Positions 17,684 to 28,212 are shown, counted from the stretch's first letter. The stretch is 58,303 bases of DNA from an uncultured Rhodobacterales bacterium (GCA_903873585.1 CAIQOV010000055.1:1-58303); one strand, 5' to 3'. The notes: generated by a model from the sequence alone, not told the origin. Numbers and translations: made by a program.

Positions 17684-19959
17684 CCATTGGAGCCTCTCTT
17701 CCCCACGACAGCGCGCCCCTGCACGTCACCGGCCAAGCCCGCTATGTCGATGATGTGCCCTTGCCCGAAGGGGCCTTGCATCTGGCCTTTGGCCTATCCA
17801 CCGAAGCGCATGCCGACATCACAGCGCTTGATTTAACCCAAGTGCGCGCGGCCCCCGGTGTAGTCGCAGTGTTTTCGGCCCAAAACCTGCCCGATATGCC
17901 CGATGTCTCGCCCACGGTGCATGACGAACCCCTGCTGGCGGTGGGCAAAGTGCACTACGCGGGCCAACCGGTGTTTTTGATTGTGGCGCAAAGCCACCTT
18001 CAGGCCCGCAAAGCTGCCCGTTTGGCCAAGATCACCTACGCCCCCCTGCCCGCGCTTTTGACAGTGGAACAGGCGCTTGCCGCCAATTCCCGCTTTGAAC
18101 AAGGCCCGATCATTTGGAGCCGTGGCGATGTGGCCGACATGGCCAAGGCCGCGGTGGTGGTTGAGGGCGAGTTTGAAGTGGGCGGCCAAGAGCATTTCTA
18201 CCTAGAAGGCCAAATTGCCGCCGCCATCCCGCAAGAAGACGGCATGCACATCATCGCCTCGACCCAGCATCCCACCGAAATTCAGCACAAAGTGGCCCAT
18301 GCCCTGCATCTGCCCATGTCGGCGGTGCGGGTAGAGATGCGGCGCATGGGTGGGGGCTTTGGCGGCAAGGAAAGCCAAGGCAACGCTTTGGCCGTGGCCT
18401 GCGCGGTTGCGGCCCATGCCACGGGCAAGCCGTGCAAAATGCGCTACGACCGCGACGATGATATGGTGATCACCGGCAAGCGCCACGATCTGAAAATCCG
18501 CTACAAGGCGGGGGCTGATGCCGAAGGCCGGTTGATCGCGGTCGATTTCACCCATCTTGTGCGCTGCGGCTATAGCCAAGACTTATCACTTGCCGTGGCC
18601 GACCGCGCCATGCTGCACGCCGACAATTGCTATTGGATCCCCAATATCCGCATCGAAAGCCACCGGTTGAAAACCAACACCCAATCGGCCACCGCCTACC
18701 GTGGCTTTGGCGGGCCGCAGGGGATTGTGGGGATCGAACGGGTGATCGACCATCTGGCGCACCACTTGCACCTTGATCCTGTCACCGTCATGCAGCGCAA
18801 CCTTTACGCCCCTATGGGCAGCGCCCCGCAAACCACGCCTTACGGGATGGAGGTGGACGATTCCATCACCGACCAAATCCTTGATCGCCTAATGGCAACC
18901 TCTGACTACCAAGCGCGCCGCAAAGCGGTTGCGGCGTTTAACGCCACAAGCCCGATCCTGAAAAAGGGCATCGCGCTGACGCCGGTGAAGTTTGGCATTT
19001 CGTTTACGCTGACCTTCCTGAACCAAGCCGGTGCTTTGGTGCATGTGTATCAAGACGGCTCTGTCATCGTGAACCACGGCGGCACCGAAATGGGCCAAGG
19101 GCTGAACCAAAAGGTCGCCCAAGTGACAGCGCAAGTCTTTGGGCTGACATCCGTGCAGGTCAAGATCACCGCTGCTGATACGGGCAAAGTGCCCAACACC
19201 TCGGCCACGGCGGCTTCATCCGGGTCAGACTTGAACGGCAAGGCGGCCGAGAATGCGGCCCTTGCGATCCGCGACAGGCTTTCGGCCTTTATCGCCGACA
19301 AGCATGGGGTCGAACCACAAACGGTGCGGTTCAAAGACGGGCAAGTGCGCGTCGGGGGTGAGGTTTACGACTTCGCCCGTGTCATCGCTTGGGCCTATCA
19401 AGCGCGGGTGTCGCTGTCGTCAACCGGCTTTTACGCCACCCCCAAGATCAACTGGGACAGGGTCAAGGGCCAAGGCCGCCCGTTCCTATATTTCGCCTAC
19501 GGCGCATCGGTGACAGAGGTGGTGATTGATACGCTCACCGGCGAAAACCGAATCTTGCGCTGTGATATTCTGCATGACACGGGCACTTCGCTCAACCCCG
19601 TGCTCGATATTGGCCAAGTCGAAGGGGCCTATGTGCAAGGCGCTGGCTGGCTGACCACGGAAGAGCTGGTGTGGAACGCCAAGGGCCACCTAACCACCCA
19701 TGCCCCCAGCACCTACAAAATCCCCGCCGTGTCCGACCGCCCGCCAATCTTCAACGTCGATCTGTGGACAGTGCCCAACGCCGAAGACACCGTGGGCAAA
19801 TCGAAAGCCGTGGGCGAGCCGCCGTTTAACCTTGGGATTTCGGCCTTTATGGCGATCTCACACGCGATTTCGGCCTGTGGGCCAGCCTATCCGGCGCTAA
19901 ACGCGCCTGCCACGGCAGAGCGGGTCTTGATGGCCGTGCAGCGGGTGCAAGATGTTTGA
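17680..19959 (+). CDS. xdhB: Xanthine dehydrogenase molybdopterin-binding subunit
   Basis: Catalytic molybdenum subunit. The 759-residue protein has the cofactor-binding motifs of the family: [11 protein letters not shown] near residue 223, [10 protein letters not shown] near 344, [11 protein letters not shown] near 467 and [13 protein letters not shown] near 710, whose Glu is the catalytic base. It overlaps xdhA by four bases and xdhC by eight, so the three are co-translated. No signal peptide, as expected for a cytoplasmic XdhAB enzyme. Confidence 0.96.
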   Translation: MTIGASLPHDSAPLHVTGQARYVDDVPLPEGALHLAFGLSTEAHADITALDLTQVRAAPGVVAVFSAQNLPDMPDVSPTVHDEPLLAVGKVHYAGQPVFLIVAQSHLQARKAARLAKITYAPLPALLTVEQALAANSRFEQGPIIWSRGDVADMAKAAVVVEGEFEVGGQEHFYLEGQIAAAIPQEDGMHIIASTQHPTEIQHKVAHALHLPMSAVRVEMRRMGGGFGGKESQGNALAVACAVAAHATGKPCKMRYDRDDDMVITGKRHDLKIRYKAGADAEGRLIAVDFTHLVRCGYSQDLSLAVADRAMLHADNCYWIPNIRIESHRLKTNTQSATAYRGFGGPQGIVGIERVIDHLAHHLHLDPVTVMQRNLYAPMGSAPQTTPYGMEVDDSITDQILDRLMATSDYQARRKAVAAFNATSPILKKGIALTPVKFGISFTLTFLNQAGALVHVYQDGSVIVNHGGTEMGQGLNQKVAQVTAQVFGLTSVQVKITAADTGKVPNTSATAASSGSDLNGKAAENAALAIRDRLSAFIADKHGVEPQTVRFKDGQVRVGGEVYDFARVIAWAYQARVSLSSTGFYATPKINWDRVKGQGRPFLYFAYGASVTEVVIDTLTGENRILRCDILHDTGTSLNPVLDIGQVEGAYVQGAGWLTTEELVWNAKGHLTTHAPSTYKIPAVSDRPPIFNVDLWTVPNAEDTVGKSKAVGEPPFNLGISAFMAISHAISACGPAYPALNAPATAERVLMAVQRVQDV

Positions 19960-20893
19960 CCTGCCCGCTTTGACTGCGGCAGTTCACCAACACGGGCGCG
20001 TGGCGCGGGTGGTGATCGCGGCGCATGACGGGTCATCGCCACGCGAAACGGGCGCTTCGATGCTGGTTTGGGCAAGTGGCCAATCTGGCACAATCGGCGG
20101 CGGGGCGTTGGAGTACCAAGCCACCCTCGCCGCGCGCGCCCAGACCCAAGCCTGCACTTTGGCCCGCATTCCTCTTGGCCCCGCCTTGGGCCAATGCTGC
20201 GGCGGGGCTGTGACCTTGGTGACCGAGGTTTTCACTAAAAGCACCCTGCCACAAGGCCCCATCGTTGCGCGCAGTGTCGACGGGTCGCCCATGCCTTTGG
20301 CAGTGCAGCGCCTGCTGACCCAAGCGCGCGGCCAAGGCGCGCAACCTGTCACGCAAGTGCTGCAAGGTTGGCTGATCGAGCCCGTCTTAACCCCCAAACG
20401 CCAGCTTTGGCTGTGGGGTGCTGGCCATGTGGGGCGGGCTATTGCCGCCGTGATGGCCCCTTTGCCCGACCTGTCGATCACTTGGATTGATGTCGCCCTT
20501 GACCGCTTCCCCGATGCCATCCCCTTGGGCCTCACCGCCCTGCCAGCACCTGACCTAGCACAAGCCATGGCCCTTGCGCCGCGCGATGCAGAGCATCTTA
20601 TCTTGACCTTTTCGCACCTTTTAGACCTTGATATCTGCCACCGCGCCCTTCATCATGGCTTTTTACGATGCGGCCTGATTGGCAGCGCCACCAAATGGGT
20701 ACGGTTTCAAAAGCGGCTGGCAGAACTGGGTCATAGCCCGATTGAGATTGCCAAGATCACCTGCCCCATCGGCCAACCCGCCTTGGGCAAACACCCCCAA
20801 GCCATTGCCCTTGGCGTTGCCACCGACTTCCTGCTTCAAGCCCAAAGCCCCGTACAGGCGGCAAACCCCAAAGAGGCCCCATGTTCGATCTGA
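19952..20893 (+). CDS. xdhC: Xanthine dehydrogenase accessory protein
   Basis: XdhC binds the molybdenum cofactor, helps its sulfuration, and delivers it to XdhB. The 313-residue product has the N-terminal XdhC/CoxI-like segment (VVIAAHDGSSPRETGASMLV, GTIGGGALEYQA, GQCCGGAVTLV) and the C-terminal Rossmann domain with LWLWGAGHVGRAI at about residue 151. It overlaps xdhB by eight bases and the downstream amidohydrolase by 13. Confidence 0.94.
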   Translation: MFDLPALTAAVHQHGRVARVVIAAHDGSSPRETGASMLVWASGQSGTIGGGALEYQATLAARAQTQACTLARIPLGPALGQCCGGAVTLVTEVFTKSTLPQGPIVARSVDGSPMPLAVQRLLTQARGQGAQPVTQVLQGWLIEPVLTPKRQLWLWGAGHVGRAIAAVMAPLPDLSITWIDVALDRFPDAIPLGLTALPAPDLAQAMALAPRDAEHLILTFSHLLDLDICHRALHHGFLRCGLIGSATKWVRFQKRLAELGHSPIEIAKITCPIGQPALGKHPQAIALGVATDFLLQAQSPVQAANPKEAPCSI

Positions 20894-22170
20894 TCCTGCG
20901 CCAAGCCAACCTGCCCGATGGGCGCAAGGGCCATGACATTGCCATTCAGGGCGGCAAAATCGCCGAAGTGGCCCCGCATATCGCCGCCGAGGCACGTGAA
21001 GAGATCGACGCCATAGGCCGCCTTGTCACGCCGCCCTTTATCGACCCGCATTTCCACATGGACGCGACCCTGTCGCTGGGCCTGCCACGGATGAACCGGT
21101 CGGGCACTTTGCTGGAAGGCATTGCCCTATGGGGCGAATTGCGCCCTACCCTGACAGTTGACGCGCTGGTGGACCGCGCGCTGCGCTACTGCGATCTGGC
21201 CGTGACCCAAGGGCTTTTGGCCGTGCGCACCCATGTCGATACCTCCGACCCGCGCCTTGTGACCGTGGAAGCCATGCTAGAGGTCAAGCGCCGTGTTGCG
21301 CCCTATCTTGATCTGCAAGTCGTGGCCTTTCCGCAAGACGGTTACTACCGCGCTAAGGACGGTGTCGCCTCGTTGACGCGGGCCTTGGATATGGGGGCCG
21401 ATATTGTCGGCGGCATCCCGCATTTTGAACGCACGATGGAGGAGGGGCGCGCCTCGGTTGAGGCTTTGTGCCGCTTGGCCGCTGACCGTGGCCTGCCCGT
21501 CGATATGCACTGCGATGAAAGCGATGACCCCCTGTCGCGCCATGTCGAAACCCTAGCCGCGCAGACGGTGCGCTTTGGCTTGCAAGGGCGGGTGGCTGGG
21601 TCGCACCTGACCTCGATGCATTCGATGGACAATTACTTTGTGTCTAAGCTTATTCCGCTGATGGTCGAAGCGCAGATGAATGTTATTCCCAACCCGTTGA
21701 TTAACATCATGCTGCAAGGCCGCCATGACACCTATCCCAAACGCCGTGGCATGACGCGGGTGCGCGAATTGATGGCGGCGGGGTTAAATGTGTCGTTCGG
21801 CCATGACTGTGTGATGGACCCTTGGTATGCGATGGGGTCTGGCGATATGCTGGAAGTGGGGCATATGGCCATTCACGTCGCACAAATGGGCAGTTTAGAG
21901 GAAAAGTCAGCGATATTTCAGGCGCTGACGACCAATTCCGCCCGCACGATGGGTCTGCAAGGGTACGGCTTGGACAAAGGCTGCAACGCCGATTTGGTCG
22001 TGCTGCAAGCCCGCGATCCGGCCGAGGCTTTGCGGCTAAAAGCCGTGAAGCTGGCCGTTATTCGGCGCGGGCGGGTGATTGCCCGCACACCAGCGCGTGT
22101 TGGCGAATTGCTGATTGACGGGCGGCGGGGGTTGGTTGATGCGTCAATAGGGTTTGCGCCGGATTATTAA
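20881..22170 (+). CDS. Cytosine-deaminase-family amidohydrolase
   Basis: A 429-residue metal-dependent amidohydrolase of the CodA type. Metal and catalytic motifs are DPHFHMDATL near residue 58, VDMHCDESDDP near 205, GSHLTSMHSMDNYF near 240 and SFGHDCVMDPWYAMGSGDM near 303, the last being characteristic of cytosine deaminase-like enzymes. The reaction is probably hydrolytic removal of an amino group from cytosine or a related base; members of this family also act on isoguanine, creatinine or other cyclic ureas, so the substrate is uncertain. It overlaps xdhC, so it belongs to the purine operon. Confidence 0.85.
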   Translation: MFDLILRQANLPDGRKGHDIAIQGGKIAEVAPHIAAEAREEIDAIGRLVTPPFIDPHFHMDATLSLGLPRMNRSGTLLEGIALWGELRPTLTVDALVDRALRYCDLAVTQGLLAVRTHVDTSDPRLVTVEAMLEVKRRVAPYLDLQVVAFPQDGYYRAKDGVASLTRALDMGADIVGGIPHFERTMEEGRASVEALCRLAADRGLPVDMHCDESDDPLSRHVETLAAQTVRFGLQGRVAGSHLTSMHSMDNYFVSKLIPLMVEAQMNVIPNPLINIMLQGRHDTYPKRRGMTRVRELMAAGLNVSFGHDCVMDPWYAMGSGDMLEVGHMAIHVAQMGSLEEKSAIFQALTTNSARTMGLQGYGLDKGCNADLVVLQARDPAEALRLKAVKLAVIRRGRVIARTPARVGELLIDGRRGLVDASIGFAPDY

Positions 22171-22312
22171 AGGCCGCACAGGTATTCGCGCCCATCACGG
22201 GCTTGTCAGAATCGGGGCACTGGGGCAGATTTGCGTTTGACCGTTTAACGGGACAGGCGATATCTTTGTCCTATCCCAGTCCCTTCACACTGAATTCTTT
22301 TAAGGAACGCCC

Positions 22313-23830
22313 ATGAAATCGAACGTTACCCGACGCAGCGGAATTTTGCTGCACCCCACCTCCTTTCCCGGAGATTGGGGCATTGGCGACCTTGGCGCTG
22401 CCGCGCGGGCCTTTTTAGACTTTCTAGGCCAAACCCATCAACAAATCTGGCAAGTGCTTCCCCTAGGCCCCACAGCGGAAGACGGCTCACCTTATGCGTC
22501 ATTTTCAGCCAATGCGGGCAATCCTTTGCTGATCAGCATTGAAGATTTGATCGCTGACGGTGTGGATATGGTGGCCAATCCGCCCGGCAAAACGGTGTCG
22601 ATTGCCAAAGATTTGCAAGCGGTGAAAGAGGTTAAGTTTGCAGCCCTTGCCCAAGCGGCCAAGGCTTTTCGCAGCAATGCCAAACTATCCGCAGCCTATG
22701 AAACCTTTTGCGCCGAGCAGGCAGACTGGCTGGAAGATTACGCCCTGTTTATGGCGCTAAAAGACAGCCACCCGAAGAAACCATGGAACCAATGGCCGCC
22801 CACTTTGGCCAAGCGTGACCCTTCCGCGATAGATCACGCCCGTGCGAAGATGGGCGAGGCGGTTGATTTCTACAAGTTCGTGCAATTCGCCTTCTTCCGC
22901 CAATGGGGCGCTTTGCGTGACTATGCCCACCAGCGCGGCATCCGCATCGTGGGCGATATTCCGTTTTATGTAGCTTTCGACAGCGTTGATGTCTGGGCCA
23001 ATCCGTCGAACTTTGAACTGATTCCCGAAACGCTGGAACCCAAACTGATGGCCGGCGTGCCGCCCGATTACTTTAGCGCCACGGGCCAACTTTGGGGCAA
23101 TCCAGTTTACAATTGGAAACACCTAGAAAGCACGGGCTTTGACTGGTGGATCAAGCGCTTCAAACGGTTGACCCAGCATGTCGATGTCATACGCATCGAC
23201 CATTTCCGTGGCTTTGAAGCCTATTGGCAAGTGCCGCACGGCGAGAAAACCGCCATAAACGGCACTTGGGCCAAATGCCCCGGCGATGCGTTTTTTCATA
23301 CGCTGGAACATGAACTGGGCCATTTGCCGGTTTGGGCCGAAGATTTGGGCCTTGTGACGGCGCAAGTGGCGCAATTGCGCGATACGTTCGATTTTCCCGG
23401 CATGAAGGTGTTGCAATTCGCCTTTGATGATAAAGGGGCCGAAAACCCCTATCTGCCCTTTAACTTTGAACCCAACTTCGTTTGCTACACCGGCACGCAT
23501 GACAATGACACGGTGGTGGGCTGGTGGAATGGGTTGACGCAAAAGCAACAGCAACAGGTGCTGGATTATACCGGCCCCGTGCTTGAACAAGACATCCACT
23601 GGGCCATGATCCGCCTTGCCATGGGGTCAATCGCCGACACCGTTGTGGTGCCGCTGCAAGACCTTTTGGGCCTTGGCACCGATGCGCGCACCAATGTGCC
23701 GGGGCGCGCCAAGGGGAACTGGTCTTGGCGCTATGAACTTGGGGCGATCACCAAAGACGTAGCCCAAAAGCTGAAAGCCACGACAACAACCTTTGGCCGT
23801 GGCCGCAGGCATCGGCCAAAGAAGGTTTAA
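22313..23830 (+). CDS. malQ: 4-alpha-glucanotransferase
   Basis: Amylomaltase that disproportionates malto-oligosaccharides in glycogen or maltose metabolism. The 505-residue GH77 protein starts with RRSGILLHPTSFPGDWGIGD and contains RIDHFRGFEAYWQVP, with the nucleophile Asp, the acid/base region VWAEDLGLVT and GTHDNDTVVGWW. AAGGAA lies six bases before the ATG. No other glycogen gene is nearby; it sits between the xdh operon and the deaminase/transporter genes, with 142 bp upstream that should hold its own promoter. Confidence 0.94.
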   Translation: MKSNVTRRSGILLHPTSFPGDWGIGDLGAAARAFLDFLGQTHQQIWQVLPLGPTAEDGSPYASFSANAGNPLLISIEDLIADGVDMVANPPGKTVSIAKDLQAVKEVKFAALAQAAKAFRSNAKLSAAYETFCAEQADWLEDYALFMALKDSHPKKPWNQWPPTLAKRDPSAIDHARAKMGEAVDFYKFVQFAFFRQWGALRDYAHQRGIRIVGDIPFYVAFDSVDVWANPSNFELIPETLEPKLMAGVPPDYFSATGQLWGNPVYNWKHLESTGFDWWIKRFKRLTQHVDVIRIDHFRGFEAYWQVPHGEKTAINGTWAKCPGDAFFHTLEHELGHLPVWAEDLGLVTAQVAQLRDTFDFPGMKVLQFAFDDKGAENPYLPFNFEPNFVCYTGTHDNDTVVGWWNGLTQKQQQQVLDYTGPVLEQDIHWAMIRLAMGSIADTVVVPLQDLLGLGTDARTNVPGRAKGNWSWRYELGAITKDVAQKLKATTTTFGRGRRHRPKKV

Positions 23831-23836
23831 ACCCTC

Positions 23837-23865
23837 AAGGGGCGGCGAATGCGCGCCCCTTTCTT
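23837..23865. terminator. Bidirectional terminator between malQ and the deaminase gene
   Basis: AAGGGGCG and CGCCCCTT form a stem around GCGAATGCG-type loop sequence, followed by TTCTT on the plus strand and preceded by A/T-poor sequence on the other. It lies between convergent genes and overlaps the last bases of the deaminase stop. Confidence 0.6.
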
Positions 23866-24337
23866 ACCCCCAAGCCCCTTCGTGCACTGCTGCCGCTTCG
23901 GCCTCTAGCATCGGGCCGATCACTTCGACTTGACGCTGGCCTGCGGCAAAGACGATGTGGCAGGGCAAATCCAGCGTGGGGTTTTCGGGGTGATCGCCGG
24001 TGATGGCTTTCAAATCCTTTTCCGTCAGCCCAAACACCACGCGCTTCAGCCCCGTCCAGTAAATCGCCCCCGCGCACATCGCACAGGGTTCGGCCGAGGT
24101 GTAGATGGTGCAGTCTTTCAGCAGCTCTTTGGGCAGCGTGGTGGAAGCGCGGGTCATCAGCACCCGCTCGGCGTGGCCGGTCATGTCGTGATCGGGCATA
24201 TAGGCGTTGTGCTGGGTCATCAGCACGGTGCCATCAGGGCCAACAAGAATGCAAGCGAAGGGATGGTTGCCCGCCTCGCGCGCTTTGCGGGATTCGTCGA
24301 TGGCGCGGCGCAGCAGGGCTTCGTGGTTCAGGGGCAT
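23864..24337 (-). CDS. Nucleoside/guanine deaminase of the CDA fold
   Basis: A 157-residue zinc deaminase: HAE in MTGHAERVLM supplies the zinc His and the proton-shuttle Glu, and SAEPCAMCAGAIYWTGLKRV supplies the two zinc cysteines (PCxxC). The length and the EPCAMC motif fit the guanine deaminase / tRNA-adenosine deaminase group; the position beside xdh genes and a nucleoside importer favours guanine deamination to xanthine over tRNA editing. The ATG at 24337 has GAGGA in front; the frame is open 52 codons further without support. Confidence 0.82.
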   Translation of the reverse strand: MPLNHEALLRRAIDESRKAREAGNHPFACILVGPDGTVLMTQHNAYMPDHDMTGHAERVLMTRASTTLPKELLKDCTIYTSAEPCAMCAGAIYWTGLKRVVFGLTEKDLKAITGDHPENPTLDLPCHIVFAAGQRQVEVIGPMLEAEAAAVHEGAWG

Positions 24338-24670
24338 CACAGTCCTCGGGTAAAATTTTGTTCTAGCATGGCACGAAAGCAGTGGCTGGCAAGAGCCCAG
24401 AGTTTGGCAGATACGCCCAAAGTGCAGGCAAAAGACGCAGAATTGGGCAAAGCCGCTGCCTAAGTGCGCAAATCCCTTGTGACGGGGGGGCAAGTCGGGC
24501 TAGCGTTGCTTAAGAAATCATCCGCGCAGACGGGTGAACTTGGGGGATGGTTTGGCAGTTTTTTCGGTTTTATGTCAGAAATGCGAAGCTGCTTCAAATT
24601 GCGGCGGCATATACAAACCCCAAGCCAATCCGCATCACTCATCCTGCCTGCCCTGAAGAAAGTAGCCCGA
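24338..24670. other. Divergent intergenic region between deaminase and importer genes
   Basis: About 330 bp that must hold promoters for the deaminase and the importer operon. I looked for a purine-riboswitch-like three-way junction and saw none. The frame of the ATPase gene is open through part of it, but no similarity to the family appears before the ATG at 24671. Confidence 0.4.
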
Positions 24671-26197
24671 ATGGCCAGCCCAGCCCGCCTTGAACTGACC
24701 GGCATCACCAAGCGGTTCCCCGGCGTTTTGGCCAATGACAATGTGGGCTTTTCGGTCAAGCCCGGTGAAATTCACGCGTTGCTGGGTGAAAATGGCGCGG
24801 GCAAATCAACGCTGGTCAAGATGATTTACGGCATCATGCAGCCCGATGCGGGCGAGATTCGCTGGGATGGCCAGCGCATCAATGTGGCAAACCCCAAAGC
24901 GGCGCGCAAATTGGGCATCGGGATGGTGTTTCAGCACTTCTCCCTGTTCGAGGCGATGACGGTTTTAGAAAACATCGCCCTTGGCATGGATGCCAAAATC
25001 CCCGCCCGTGATCTTGAAAGCCGCATTCTGGCGGTGATGGGCCAATACGGGCTGAAACTGGAACCGCACCGGATTGTGTCTACCCTGTCTGTCGGCGAAC
25101 GCCAGCGGATCGAGATTGTTCGCGCGTTGCTGCTGAACCCCAAGTTGTTGATTATGGATGAACCGACATCCGTTCTGACCCCGCAAGAGGTAGAGCAGTT
25201 GTTCACCGTTCTGCGCAAATTGGCGCAAGAGGGGTGCTCGATCCTGTATATCAGCCACAAACTGCATGAGATTAAAGCGCTGTGCGACACGGCCACGATC
25301 CTGCGCGGGGGCAAGTTGGTGGATACCTGCGATCCGGCGGTGGAAACCAGCCGCTCGATGGCCGAAAAGATGATCGGCAGCAGTTTGAAAGACATATCGC
25401 GGGTGGCGGGGCGGGCGTTTGGGGCGACCAAACTGGCCGTTCAGGCGCTGTCGCTGGCGGCGGATGGCCCCTTTGGCACGGCGCTCAGCGACATCAGTTT
25501 CAACGTGCGCGCGGGTGAGCTTTTTGGTGTGGCGGGGGTGGCGGGCAACGGCCAAAACGCCCTGCTGTTGGCCCTATCGGGAGAGGCAACCAATGCTGAC
25601 CCTGCCAGTGTCACGGTTGACGGTGTGGCGGTAGGCCATATGCAGGCCCGCGCACGGCGGGGGCACGGCGTGGCTTCGGTTCCCGAGGAACGCAACGGCC
25701 ATGCGGCAGTGCCGATCTTTACGCTTGCCGACAATGCGGTGCTGACGGCGCGCGACCGTCTGGGCATGGTGCGCGCTGGTCTGATCGACGCCAAGGCTGC
25801 ACGCACCTATGCGGGCGAGGTGATTGAGGCGTTTGCTGTCAAGGCCACCGGCCCAAGTGCTATGGCCGAAAGCCTTTCTGGCGGGAATTTGCAGAAATAC
25901 ATCATGGGCCGTGAAATCCTGCAAAAGCCGCAGGTTCTGGTTGTAAGCCAGCCCACATGGGGCGTGGATGCAGGGGCTGCGGCGGCGATTCATCAGGCTT
26001 TGGTTGATCTGGCAGCGACGGGGTCGGCGATTGTGGTGATCAGCCAAGATCTGGATGAACTTCTGTCGCTGTGTGACACAATGGCCGTGATCAACGGCGG
26101 GCGTCTGTCGCGCCCCATGGCCGTGGCCGAGGCGAAGATTGACGAGATTGGCCTGTTGATGGGCGGCATTCACGGAGAAGCGGCCCATGCGCATTAA
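24671..26197 (+). CDS. Nucleoside-type ABC importer, duplicated ATPase
   Basis: A 508-residue ATPase with two ABC domains, the form used with BMP-family binding proteins and nucleosides. Domain 1 has Walker A GENGAGKST, signature LSVGERQR and LIMDEPTSVLTPQE. Domain 2 (from about residue 260) has a degenerate Walker A (GVAGNGQNAL), signature LSGGNLQK and VVSQPTWGVDAGA, as is normal in this family. The ATG at 24671 begins MASPARLELTGITKRFPGV; a GAAAG-like site lies nine bases before. It overlaps the first permease gene by 11 bases. Confidence 0.9.
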   Translation: MASPARLELTGITKRFPGVLANDNVGFSVKPGEIHALLGENGAGKSTLVKMIYGIMQPDAGEIRWDGQRINVANPKAARKLGIGMVFQHFSLFEAMTVLENIALGMDAKIPARDLESRILAVMGQYGLKLEPHRIVSTLSVGERQRIEIVRALLLNPKLLIMDEPTSVLTPQEVEQLFTVLRKLAQEGCSILYISHKLHEIKALCDTATILRGGKLVDTCDPAVETSRSMAEKMIGSSLKDISRVAGRAFGATKLAVQALSLAADGPFGTALSDISFNVRAGELFGVAGVAGNGQNALLLALSGEATNADPASVTVDGVAVGHMQARARRGHGVASVPEERNGHAAVPIFTLADNAVLTARDRLGMVRAGLIDAKAARTYAGEVIEAFAVKATGPSAMAESLSGGNLQKYIMGREILQKPQVLVVSQPTWGVDAGAAAAIHQALVDLAATGSAIVVISQDLDELLSLCDTMAVINGGRLSRPMAVAEAKIDEIGLLMGGIHGEAAHAH

Positions 26198-27263
26198 GCT
26201 GGAAAAACGGCGCGAACCAAGCCTTGCGATGCTGGTGGCAACGCCCATCGCCTCGGTTTTGTTGACCATGCTGATTGGCATCGTGGTGTTTGATCTGATC
26301 GGGATCAAAGGCTTTAAGGCCGTGGTCGATATTTTCCTGTCACCGCTGCTTGCCAGCTATAAATGGCAAGATGTGGCGCTGAAAGCCGCGCCCTTGGTGA
26401 TCATCGCCTTGGGCCTGTCGATGGGCAACCGCGCGCAGGTGTGGAACATCGGGGCGGAAGGGCAATATGTCATCGGCGCTTTGTGCAGCGCAGGGGTTGG
26501 CATTGCCTTTGGCCAAACGGGCGGTTTTTTCGTGGTGCTGCTGATGATCGCCGCAGGTGTTGCAGGCGGTGGGCTTTGGGCGGCGGTGCCGGCTTGGTTG
26601 CGCACAAGATTTAACGTGAACGAGATTCTGTCCAGCCTGATGCTGACCTATATCTCGTTCCAAGTGCTGGGCTATTTGGTGGGCGGGCCGTGGAAAGACC
26701 CCAACGGGCGCAACTTTCCCGCAACTGCCCCTTTGGCGGATAGCCAAACCCTGCCCGTCTGGCCCGATTCAACGGTGCACTTGGGCGTGTTGATTGCGCT
26801 GATCTTGCCCTTTGTTTTTTGGGTGATCATGGCGCGGTCGGAGTTTGGCTATCAGGTGCGGGTGGTTGGTTCCTCTGCCACAGCGGCACGGCATGGCGGG
26901 TTTGATTCCAAGCGCACCATTTGGGCCACGCTGATCATCGGCGGGGCCATGGCAGGGCTGGCGGGCGCTTTTGAGTTTACAGGCGTTCTGCACAAGATCG
27001 ACCTAGGCTTTGCATCAGGCTATGGCTTCACCGCCATCATCGTGGCCTTCTTGGGGCGGTTGAACCCCTTTGGCTGCTTGATTGCGGGGATTGTTTTAGC
27101 CGTGACCTATGTGGGCGGGCAAATGGCGCAAACCTCGGTACATATTCCCAATTCGACCGCTGGGATCTTTCAGGCGATGATGCTGTTCTTCATTCTGGCA
27201 AGTGACATTCTGGTGCGCTACCGCATCCGTGTGATCCCTACGGCCAAAGCGGCGGGGGTGTAA
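26187..27263 (+). CDS. Nucleoside-type ABC importer permease 1
   Basis: A 358-residue membrane protein of the BPD_transp_2 (RbsC/BmpC-like) family. Hydrophobic segments cover residues 20-340, with the LGLSMGNRAQVWNIGAEGQY motif typical of permeases paired with BMP proteins, and FNVNEILSSLMLTY. It overlaps the ATPase gene by 11 bases and precedes the second permease by one base. It should form the heterodimeric channel with that permease. Confidence 0.9.
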   Translation: MRIKLEKRREPSLAMLVATPIASVLLTMLIGIVVFDLIGIKGFKAVVDIFLSPLLASYKWQDVALKAAPLVIIALGLSMGNRAQVWNIGAEGQYVIGALCSAGVGIAFGQTGGFFVVLLMIAAGVAGGGLWAAVPAWLRTRFNVNEILSSLMLTYISFQVLGYLVGGPWKDPNGRNFPATAPLADSQTLPVWPDSTVHLGVLIALILPFVFWVIMARSEFGYQVRVVGSSATAARHGGFDSKRTIWATLIIGGAMAGLAGAFEFTGVLHKIDLGFASGYGFTAIIVAFLGRLNPFGCLIAGIVLAVTYVGGQMAQTSVHIPNSTAGIFQAMMLFFILASDILVRYRIRVIPTAKAAGV

Positions 27264-27264
27264 G

Positions 27265-28188
27265 ATGGGCATTGATTTCATCATTGCGGCAATCATCACG
27301 GTGGTGGGCCTAACCACGCCCATTCTTCTGGCAGGCTTGGGCGAATTGGTGGTGGAAAAGTCGGGCGTGCTGAACCTTGGCGTCGAAGGCATGATGCTGA
27401 TGGGCGCGATTTCGGGCTTTGCTGTCACGGTCTTCACCTTCAACCCGTGGTTTGGCGTTTTGGGCGCTGCGGCGGGCGGGGCCTTGGCGAGTTTGCTGTT
27501 TGCCGTGCTGGTCTTGCAGTTGAACTCCAACCAAGTGGCGACCGGATTGGCGCTGACGATTTTTGGCACGGGCCTGTCTTCGCTGATGGGATTGTCTTTC
27601 ACGGGGCGCATCGTGGTGCCCTTTCTAAGCGTGTTCCCCGATTCCTTGGCCAAGCATGAATATCTGCAACTGATCTTTGGCTATTCGCCCATCGTGTACT
27701 TTGCGCTGATCATGGTGCCTTTGACGACGTGGTTCTTAAAATCCACCCGCGCGGGGCTGATTTTGCGTGCTGTGGGCGAAAATGATCTGTCGGCCCATTC
27801 CATCGGCTATTCGGTGATCAAGGTGCGCTACGCCGCCATCGCCTTTGGCGGGGCCATGGCGGGCATTGGCGGGTGCTATTTCAGCATGGTGATCACCCCC
27901 ATGTGGGCCGAGAAGATGACCGCCGGTCGCGGCTGGATCGCCCTAGCTTTGGTGGTCTTTGCCGGATGGCGCACCGGACGGCTTTTGGCCGGTGCCTATT
28001 TTTTCGGCATTTTGATGGCGCTAGAGCTTTATGCGAAAGCCAGCGGGTTCTCGTTCTTGCCCAGCCAGTTCTGGGCGGCTATGCCCTATGCCATGACAGT
28101 GGTTGCCTTATCTTTCATCTCTTCGCGTGGCACGGCGGGCGCAAATGCACCCGCTTGCCTTGGCAAACCCTTCCTTCCTTCAACCTGA
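27265..28188 (+). CDS. Nucleoside-type ABC importer permease 2
   Basis: A 307-residue permease of the same family with TTPILLAGLGELVVEKSGVL and NLGVEGMMLMGA near the N terminus, the signature of the second (YufQ/NupC-like) subunit. About eight membrane segments are visible. The binding-protein gene follows 24 bp downstream. The ligand is probably a nucleoside or purine base, judging from family and the xdh/deaminase neighbours. Confidence 0.9.
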   Translation: MGIDFIIAAIITVVGLTTPILLAGLGELVVEKSGVLNLGVEGMMLMGAISGFAVTVFTFNPWFGVLGAAAGGALASLLFAVLVLQLNSNQVATGLALTIFGTGLSSLMGLSFTGRIVVPFLSVFPDSLAKHEYLQLIFGYSPIVYFALIMVPLTTWFLKSTRAGLILRAVGENDLSAHSIGYSVIKVRYAAIAFGGAMAGIGGCYFSMVITPMWAEKMTAGRGWIALALVVFAGWRTGRLLAGAYFFGILMALELYAKASGFSFLPSQFWAAMPYAMTVVALSFISSRGTAGANAPACLGKPFLPST

Positions 28189-28212
28189 ACACCAACCCAA
28201 CAGGAGTGTCTG

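Noticed and set aside
24338-24670. Looked for a purine or guanidine riboswitch before the nucleoside importer.
   Set aside because: No conserved core could be recognised; left as plain intergenic DNA.
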